Source: Hyphomicrobiales bacterium (GTDB lineage Bacteria; Pseudomonadota; Alphaproteobacteria; Rhizobiales; HXMU1428-3). From it: DNA of 64,000 bases. Below are positions 35,685 to 45,100 of this stretch, one piece after another. A program made the translations under genes and the position numbers. The DNA lies in NCBI GenBank assembly GCA_021775425.1, contig JAJFHX010000036.1, forward strand, positions 1-64,000, written 5' to 3'. The stretch's first letter is position 1, and each line of letters opens with the position of its first letter. The notes under the pieces were generated by a model. That model was not told where the DNA came from and ran no database searches. It saw nothing but the letters and a program-made list of their open reading frames with translations.

Positions 35685-36129
35685 GATCCAAACGTCCTTC
35701 CCTGGCAAAGCTCCCTAATTCAAGGGCAACAGAAAAAACTTCGCTGATTAACACTAAGTATCGCCTCTGAATGTGTCAATTTATCAGACTGTTAATCGGT
35801 CAACAGGGTTAAATCGAGCAATGTTCAGAGTGGATGTTTATTGAGAGGACGTCAGTAATTCGCCAGCACCTGTCCATAAGTACAGGCTCTTTTGATCATA
35901 AGTACAGGAAATAGACTGGCTTCAGGTACAGGCCATGTTCAGCCTATTGGTACGTTACGCGAATATTCATTTAGATTTAAAATAAATCCAGAAGAGGTGT
36001 GCCTGCACATGCGCTCATCTCGTAGTAAAATCAGATAACCCGCTGAATTATCTGCATAAAAAGTTCGCTGCTTTTATCTCATAGAAATTACATCTACTGG
36101 TCAGATATGGCGGCGATGGGGAGTTCAAA
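35685..36129. other. intergenic region between the acyltransferase and the giant RTX peroxidase gene
   Basis: 445 bases without an ORF. It must hold the promoters of both divergent genes. The middle carries three GTACAGG repeats (listed separately). A GGGGAG Shine-Dalgarno sequence at 36117-36123 lies 6 bases before the giant gene's ATG. Confidence 0.55.
35869..35932. promoter_or_regulatory. three GTACAGG repeats, candidate operator array
   Basis: GTACAGG occurs at 35880-35886, 35902-35908 and 35926-35932. The first two lie inside the longer repeat CATAAGTACAGG (35875 and 35897). Spacings are 22 and 24 bases, about two helical turns, so a protein would bind on one face. CCTGT at 35869-35873 makes the first copy an inverted repeat as well. 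The array is about 200 bases upstream of the giant gene's start and 185 from the acyltransferase's. Confidence 0.6.
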
Positions 36130-39100
36130 ATGGTCGCATTCACAAAACATGATTTACAATTCATTCTGGATGGCATCACTGTCTCAGAAACTCACGCAAG
36201 TTCAACAAACACCATCATCACCACAATCAATGGTGATGTCTGGACTGTCGCAGACCTTGAAACCAGCCGTCAGATTTTACTGGACCTGGTTCCAAATTCC
36301 CTGGAGCCGATTGGCATGCGCACCATCACTGGTGAGCTTAACAATCTGGTTATCGGACAAGAAGATTTTGGCGCCCTTGGCGAATTCCCCCGCCTGCTGG
36401 ACCCCGACTATAGAGATGACGCAACCACCGGCAACACAGAAACTCCTTTTGGCTTTGGACCGATGGGTCCTTTCGTGACAAACACAGATTATGCAAATAG
36501 TGATGGTGATAGTTTCAACGGCGCACCAGGTCCTGTTTCAAATGGAGATGTTGTCGATAGCGACCCTCGCATCATCTCAAATCTAATCGTTGACCAGACA
36601 ACAAACAATCCTGTTGCCGTATATGCCGCTGGCCTGAACGATGGATCAGAATTAAATGGAGACCTGTTCTTCATTCCGAACGTCGCTCCTGACGAAGGCC
36701 TTTCAGCTCCTTTCAATTCATGGATGACCCTGTTTGGTCAGTTTTTCGATCACGGTCTTGACCTCGTCAACAAAGGTGGCAGCGGCACAGTTTACATGCC
36801 GCTTCAGCCAGATGACCCGCTTTATGTGGAAGGCGGATTTACCAATTTCATGGTCTTAACACGCGCCTCTGTTGATCCGGGCCCCGATGGTGTGATCGGC
36901 ACTGATGACGATGTCTCTGACGCTGTCAACAAAACCTCTCCCTTCGTTGATCAGAACCAGACATACACCTCCCACCCTTCGCACCAGATTTTCGTTCGTG
37001 AATATGAACTAGAAGACAGAGGTGATGGCCTTCGCCCTTATTCTACAGGTGCACTGATTGAAGGCGCTGGCGGCGGCATGGCCACCTGGGGTGAAGTAAA
37101 AGAACAAGCCCGTGATCTCCTCGGCTTTGAACTGACTGACCGCGAAGGCCTTGACATTCCGCTTTTCGCCGTTGATCAGTATGGCGAATTCATAAGAGGA
37201 GCCAATGGCTTACCTCAAATCGTCATGGCTGATGGCACCCTTGTTGAAGGCAATCTGACAACACCGGTTGTCATAGATAGCTCAGCCGGGGCACCAGGCA
37301 CAATTGACGGCGCCGAAATTGCGCCAAGAACAGGCTTCTCATTCCTGCTGGATATCGCACATGAAGCCAACCCGATTGACAGTCAGACAGGGGCATTCCT
37401 AAGCGCTGACACAGACACAGAAGTCGGCCTGAGTGAACCGGGCGCTTATGATAATGAGCTCTTGGATGCCCACTTTATTGCAGGTGATGGCCGTGCTAAC
37501 GAAAATATTGGCCTTACAGCCGTTCACCATGTTTTCCATCAGGAACATAACCGTCTGGTTGAGCAAACAAAAGAGGTGCTTCTTTCATCCCTAAACAATG
37601 CTGATCTGGGCACCGTAGGTGATGAAGATGGTGCCATTGCCGCACTAGAAGTTTTAAACGGCTATCTTGAGGTCCCTGTTACTGCTATCCCAACAACACA
37701 GGCTCAGATTGACGCCCTTATATGGGACGGTGACCGTTTATTCCAGGCAGCTAAATTCGGTACAGAGATGCAATATCAGCATCTTGTTTTTGAAGAGTTC
37801 GCCAGAAAAGTACAACCACTTGTTGACCTGTTCGCAAGTTATGAAACCAGCATTGACGCAAAAATTGTCGCTGAATTTGCCCATACTGTTTATCGTTTTG
37901 GTCACTCTATGCTGACAGAAACAGTTGATCTGATGGATACCGAAGGCAATCTCACAGAAGTCGGTCTCATAGAGGCTTTCCTTAATCCTTTCGGCTTTAA
38001 CCAGGCCGTAAATGAGATGGGCCAGGTATCCGAAGCTGATATTCTGGCGCAGGATTCATCAATAGCAGCCGGTGCCATCATCCGCGGTATGACACGGCAG
38101 ACCGGCAATGAAATTGATGAATTCGTTACAGAAGCGCTGCGTAATAATCTTCTTGGTTTACCGCTTGACCTTGCGGCCATTAACATCGCCCGCGGCCGTG
38201 ATACTGGCATCCCGACACTGAATGATGCCCGTGCTGATTTTTATGCAGGCACTGGTGATACAAAATTAAAACCATATGATGACTGGGTAGATTTTGCTCA
38301 GAATATGAAACATGGTGGCGCCTCAATTGTTAATTTCATAGCCGCCTATGGCCAGCATAGCCTTGTTCTTAGTGCTACATCTGTTGAACAAAAGAGAGCC
38401 GCCGCTCTCGCCATCACAACAGGGGTTGATCAATCTGGCACAGACAGCCTTGGCAATGCTTATAACTTTGTCGCCCCGACAGACAGGCTTGAATTCTTAA
38501 ACAGCACCGGTGCCTGGGAAACAGCTGAAACCGGTCTCAATCTGGTAGATTTCTGGATTGGCGGTCTTGCTGAAGCCATAGAACCATTTGGCGGCATGCT
38601 CGGCTCAACATTTAACTTTGTCTTTGAGCAACAGCTGGAAGATCTTCAGGATGGTGACCGTTTCTATTATCTTGGCCGCGTGGCAGGACTTAACTTCCTC
38701 AGCCAGTTGGAGCAAAACTCCCTCGCCAACATGATCATCCGCAATACAGACATTGGAGACAATGGCGGTGACCACTTACCGGGTGATATTTTCTCAACCC
38801 CCGCCTTTATTCTTGAAGTTGACCAGTCACTACAAATCACCGGATTGCCAAGCCCGGATGTCGCGATTATGGAATCCGGCACCGTTATGGTAGAAAATGC
38901 AGACGGTGCAACATGGCAAACCATCACATTTGATCAACCCATTGAAAACGCAGTTGTTTCAATGATGATTAATACTTTGTCAGATATTGACCCCGCCACC
39001 ATACGTGTGCGCAACATTACAGATACTGGCTTTGAATTCCAGATTGATGAATATGATTATCTTGATGGCATTCACGGCACAGAAACAATCAGCTGGGTTG

Positions 39101-42100
39101 CCGTTGCAGCCGGCGAACATGTCCTCTCTGACGGAACAATCATTAAGGCAGGTACTGTTGAGGAAGACGCTGCCGGCAATAGCAATGTTGCATTTGGTGG
39201 CACAGAAACATTCTCTGGTGCTCCCATTGTGTTAACCCAGGTTTCAACAGTAAACGAAGACACAGCAATACTCACCCGCGTTCAGACAATTGATGCAAAT
39301 GGCTTTAATCTGCGCTTGTCTGAGCAGGAAGCTGGCGCTGGTGTCAATGGTGGCACACATGCGACTGAAACTGTAGGCTGGATTGCCATTGAGGCGGGCG
39401 ACGGAACACTGCTGAGCACCGGCCTGACAGGAGATGGTGTCAATCACAATACAGCAAATATTACGCATAATGGTGGCTTTGCAAACACCGTATTCATTGC
39501 CCAGATGCAAACCCGTGATGGTGGTGACCCGGCAACGGTGCGCGGTGTCAGTTTTGACGGAACAAATGCAAGCCTCTTTATTGAAGAAGAAGCCTCTGCA
39601 GATGCAGAAACCAACCACACCGGTGAAAATGTCGGCTATCTGGTGCTGCCAACAGGTGTCATCACAACACCCGGCGCACTTAATGCTGACCCGGTCAATG
39701 ATCCGCTCGCACCAGGCGAAGTAAACCCCTTCCTTGACATTGGCGGCAACTCACTTGTCATCCGCGAAGATCTGGATAATGACGGTGACAATGACCTGCT
39801 TCACTATACAGGCGGAGATCATGTCGTCCTTGGCGGCACAGAAGAAAATGACACCATCATTGGCAGCATCGGCGATGATACCCTATGGGGTGACGGCGGT
39901 GATGATAACCTTGAAGGCGGTGATGGCGGTGACATCATCCTCGGTGGTGATGGTGATGATGTGATCACTGATATCGGCGGCGTCAACAACCTGCAAGGAC
40001 AGGATGGTAATGATGCCATTTCAGCCGGTCCGGGTGAGGCGCTTATCCTTGCTGGTGCTGGTAAAGACTTTGTCTTACAAGGTGCTGATTTAGCTGAAAC
40101 ATTCGGCGGGCTTGGGGATGACTTTATCCATGCCGGAACAGAATCAAACATCCTCTTTGGTAATGAGGGCAATGACTGGCTCGAAGGCGGCGGCGGTAAT
40201 AACCTTCTGGTTGGTGACAATGGCGACCCCTTCCTTAACAGTACATCTGGCGGTCATGATGTCTTTATTTCTGGACAGGGTGATGATGATTATGACAGTG
40301 AAGGCGGCGACGACATCATGGAAGGCGCTGATGGCATTCAGCGCTTTGAAGGGCTAAACGGCTTTGACTGGGCAACATATAAAGATGTTGATCAGGGTGT
40401 GAGCGCAGATATGCTCCTTCGCGCCTTTGATGAAACACCACTACCCCCCTCAAATGTTTCCATTCAGGACAGGTTCGATTCAGTTGAAGGTCTCTCTGGT
40501 GGGCGCGGCGGTGATATTCTTCGCGGCAGTAACCAGACAGCTGTGGAAATTGCGACTATTAATAACGGCAATAACAGTGTGCTGCGGAATTTTGATCTAA
40601 TTCAGGGCTTGAGAGAAGGTGATTTTGGCGGCGCCTTTGATGGCAATACAATTTTTGATGCCGCTACAACAGAATGGGGCGAGGGTGATATCATCCTCGG
40701 CGGCGCTGGTAGTGACATTATAGAAGGCCGTGAAGGTAATGATATTATCGATGGTGACCTCAAACTGGATGTCCGCCTGCTTATTAGAGATAGTGGCGGT
40801 GCTCCAATCGCCACTGCCTTTAAAATGCTTGGTGATTTGTACGCGGTAGATGCCAATGGCACCCCCTTAACAGATATTAATGGCGATTACATCCCCGCAC
40901 CTCTCGGGCCAAATGGTGAATACGCATCTTTGAATGATGCCGTTTTCAACCGGGCTGTTAATCCTGGCAATATCGAAATTTTGAGAGAAATCATCGATGA
41001 AAGTGAAATGAGTGATTTTGATACGGCTCAGTTCTCAGATGTTTTCGCCAATTATACGATTGACCTTACACCAAATGCAGAAGGCTTTATTCGTATTCAG
41101 CATGATTCAGTCGCTGGCGCTAATGATGGCCTTGGCATTGATGGAACCGATCTGGTACGAGGCATTGAGCGTCTGCAATTCGCTGACCAGGTAATCAACC
41201 TGAGTGCAAATAATACAGTTGCAACAGGCATGCCTCAAATCGTAGATCCGGTTTCTGGGCTGCCAGTCACAACACCGGCCATCGGACAGGAAGTGCGCGC
41301 AACGCAGGGCGATATTTTTGATGCAGATGGAACTACCACATCCACCTTTGTCTATACCTGGCAAATGGAAGAATCACCAGGTGAGGGTGACTGGGTCGAT
41401 ATCATTATATTAACGGTTTCTGGTGATGACGCCCCACTTACAGGTGAAGTGGTGACATTACCTGATGAAGTGCTGGGCCTCGCCATTCGTGTGGTTGCCT
41501 CCTTCCAGGATGACGCTGGCGTCATAGAGCAGGTTGTCTCACTGCCAACTGATCTTGTTGGCAATTCGGTTGCGCCCACAGGAACAGCAGGAGCCGATAT
41601 CCTTCTTGGTACACCATTTGATGATGTCATTAATGGCGGCGCTGGCAATGATGAAATATTTGGGCTTGCCGGGAATGATGTGCTGCGCGGTCAGGCTGAT
41701 GATGACGTGATTGAAGGCGGTCTAGGTAATGACATTATCTCTGGCGGCGGCGGCCTTGATGAGCTCTTCGGTGGCGACGGTATGGATACCATAGACGGTA
41801 ATGGCGGCGCAGACCTGCTAGACGGCGGTGATGGGAATGATCTGCTGCGTGGTGGCGGCGGTGCTGACGAGCTGCTTGGCGGAGCAGGCGATGATGATCT
41901 GCGCGGAAATGCCGGTGCAGATGAGATATCTGGTGGCACTGGAAATGACGACATCCGCGGCGGTGGCGGTAATGATGAAATCCTCTGGGTCGCAGGAGAT
42001 GGCCGTGACACAGTCGATGGCGGTGGCGGCAATGCCGACGTCTTCGATATCACGGGCGATGCAGCCATAGCTGAAACCTTCCGTATTATCGCGGTAACAC

Positions 42101-45100
42101 CGCCGAACCCTGACCCGGGCCTCGGGCCAATTGCCGCTGGCACAGAAATTATCGTCACCAGAAATGACGGAAGCGGTGAAACCATCATCGCAGAGCTGCA
42201 AAGAATTGAAGAACTGGTGATAAATGGCGTCGACGTGGACGCAAATGGCGGCGCAGCAGTTGGTGATACCATCCTGGTTTCAGGTGATTTCACCAACACA
42301 AGCCTCGCCCTCAACACAATCACAATCAACGGCACCACAGGTGATGACACGGTTGATATAACGGGGCTCTCTTCAGCCCACCGCATTGTCTTCCGCACCA
42401 ATGGTGGTCAGGACATGGTCGTCGGTCAGCTTCGCGCACAAGATGTGATTGAAGTCGCACCAGGCCTTACCCCAGCTGATTATGACGCACCGGTTTATGA
42501 TAGCAACACCGGGTTATGGACCATCACTCAGACAGGTGGCGGGCATTCAATTTCATACCCCGGCACACCAACCAGTGACCAGCCAATGCTTGGGTCTTCA
42601 ACCAGCAACACAGATAATTTTGAATTCACAGTTGATGATGTCCGCGAGCTTAAAAATCTGGTCCGCGGTCTGCCATCAGAAAATCTGGATGATGACACAG
42701 CCCATGCAACAGGCATTCGTGATCTTGAGGGTACCGGCAACAATGTCGCCAATCCTGACTATGGCTCATCAGATCAGCCTTTCATCAGACTAACGGATGC
42801 CCATTACGGTGCCTATGATGTAAGCATTGGCAATTTCTCTGTCAACCCGATCTTTAACGGGCTTGATGCGAGAGAAATCAGTAACATTCTTGGTGATCAG
42901 GAAGCAGGCTTAGCCAAATCAGAAGAAGAAACAAACATCTTCTTCATGGCCTTTGGTCAGTATTTTGATCACGGTCTTGATTTCCTCCCCAAAGGGGGCA
43001 ATGGCGTGCTTGAAATCGGCACAGGGGCCGAAGCGGGCTTTGCAGACTTAACCCGCGGGTCAGTGCATGGCTTTGACGAAAACGGCGTGCCGGAACACCT
43101 CAATAAAGCTTCGCCATTTGTTGATCAGAACCAGGCCTATGGCTCCAATGAACTGGTTGGCCAGTTCCTGCGTGAAAGCATTAAACTGAGCCCAACGGAT
43201 GATCACGGCGTCGCTGGTGCAAGATTGTTTGCCGGCATACCAGACCCGTCGAACCCAGCATTCAATCTCTTGCCATCTATGCGCGAGCTGATCCAGCACC
43301 ATTGGGAAATGGACACCATGTTTGTCCATGAAACACTTCCCGGTGGTCAGATGTCATTCCGTGAATATTTCACAGATTGGCCTTATGCAGACGCAAATGC
43401 ACCGGGCGGCGTGGCAGTTGGCACACTGGTTGATGAGTTTGGTGTCATCAACGAAGCCATGATTCCGGCCTTTAACGGTGACTTCATGGGCAGCGGCTAC
43501 ATTCTGGTTGGTGATGCCAATCCGTTTATTAATCTGCTTGACCACTATGTGGCTGGTGATTTGCGGGCAAATGAAAATTATACCCTCACATCAATCCACA
43601 CCATCTGGGCCCGCAACCACAACTACCATGTTGAAAAACTATTGGATGCCGGTTTTGATGGAACTGCAGAAGAACTGTTCCAGGCCGCAAAAATTGTCAA
43701 CGAAGTTGAATATCAGCGCGTTGTCTTTGATGAGTTCGCAGATGTTCTGCTCGGCGGTTTGAAAGGCAGTGGCCAGCACGGCTTTGATGACTACAACCCT
43801 GATGTTGACGCCCGCATCTCGCATGAATTTGCAGGCGCGGCTTACCGCTTCGGCCATTCACTGATCAGTCAGACCATTGAAATCATAGATGAAAACGGTC
43901 AGGTAAAAGAAGTGTCACTTGTCGATGTGTTCCTCAACCCGACAAATGACGCCGAAGCCTTCACAGCACCTCTGCCTCCAGGGTATGTACCACAACCAGG
44001 TTATGAGCAGATTGGTGTTGATCCTGTAATCGCAGGTATCACCAACCAGCAATCAGAAGAGGTTGACTTTAACCTCGTAGATGCGGTTCGCAACGACCTG
44101 GTCGCCATTCGGGCTGATCTGTTTGCCTTTAACGTCTCTCGTGGCTGGGATCTTGGCCTTGGTACCTTAAACCAGATCCGCGCTGACCTTCTGGCGTCTG
44201 AAGATCCTTACGTGAAGGAAGCCGTTGACCGTGTTGGTGAAGACCTTGATCCATACACGTCATGGGAAGATTTCCAAGAGCGTAATGAACTGAGTGATGC
44301 TGTCATCGCGCAGTTTATGGCAGCCTATCCTGATCTGGTCCTCAACACACCAGAAGAGATTGCAGAATTTGTTGCAGCCAATCCGAACATCCAGCTAACA
44401 GGTGCCAATAACAATATCGTTAAAGGTATCGACAGAGTTGACTTCTGGGTCGGTGGTCTTGCTGAAGAACATGTCAACGGCGGTGTCGTTGGCTCCACCT
44501 TCTGGGTTGTGCTGCATGAGCAGTTTGACCGTCTTCAGGAAGGTGACCGGTTCTATTATCTTGATCGTGCTGATGAATTTGACTTCTACGACTTCGCAAG
44601 AGATGAAGGCTTTGCCGGTATTATTGAGCGCAACACAGGCCTTGAAGGCCTTCCGGAAGATATCTTTGAAGTCAATGGAGACGGTGCCAACGATAATGAC
44701 AACGATGATGATGACGACACAGATGATGATGACAACGACAATGGGAATAATACCGGTGAGTTTATCTATACTGATGATGACGTAGCCGAGTTGCTCAATC
44801 TGGTTCGTGGTCTGCCTTCAGAAAATCTGGATGATGACACAGCCCATGCCACAGGCATTCGTGACCTTGAAGGCACCGGCAACAATGTCGCCAATCCTGA
44901 TTTTGGCTCATCAGATCAGCCATTCATCCGGTTAACGGATGCCCATTACGGTGAATTTAACTCAAGTATAAACAACTTTGACATCAACCCGATTTTTGAC
45001 GGGCTGGATGCAAGAGAAATAAGCAACATCCTTGGCGATCAGGAAGAAGGCTTAGAGAAGTCAGAACAACAGACAAGCATCTTCTTCATGGCCTTTGGTC

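Noticed and set aside
35869-35932. GTACAGG repeats as a mini CRISPR array or replication iterons
   Set aside because: Only three 7-base units with no palindromic 25-35-base repeat, and no rep or cas gene nearby; operator sites fit better.
39832-42048. Short, regularly spaced DNA repeats that could suggest a CRISPR or minisatellite array
   Set aside because: They are in frame and encode RTX nonapeptides; there are no constant repeats with unique spacers.
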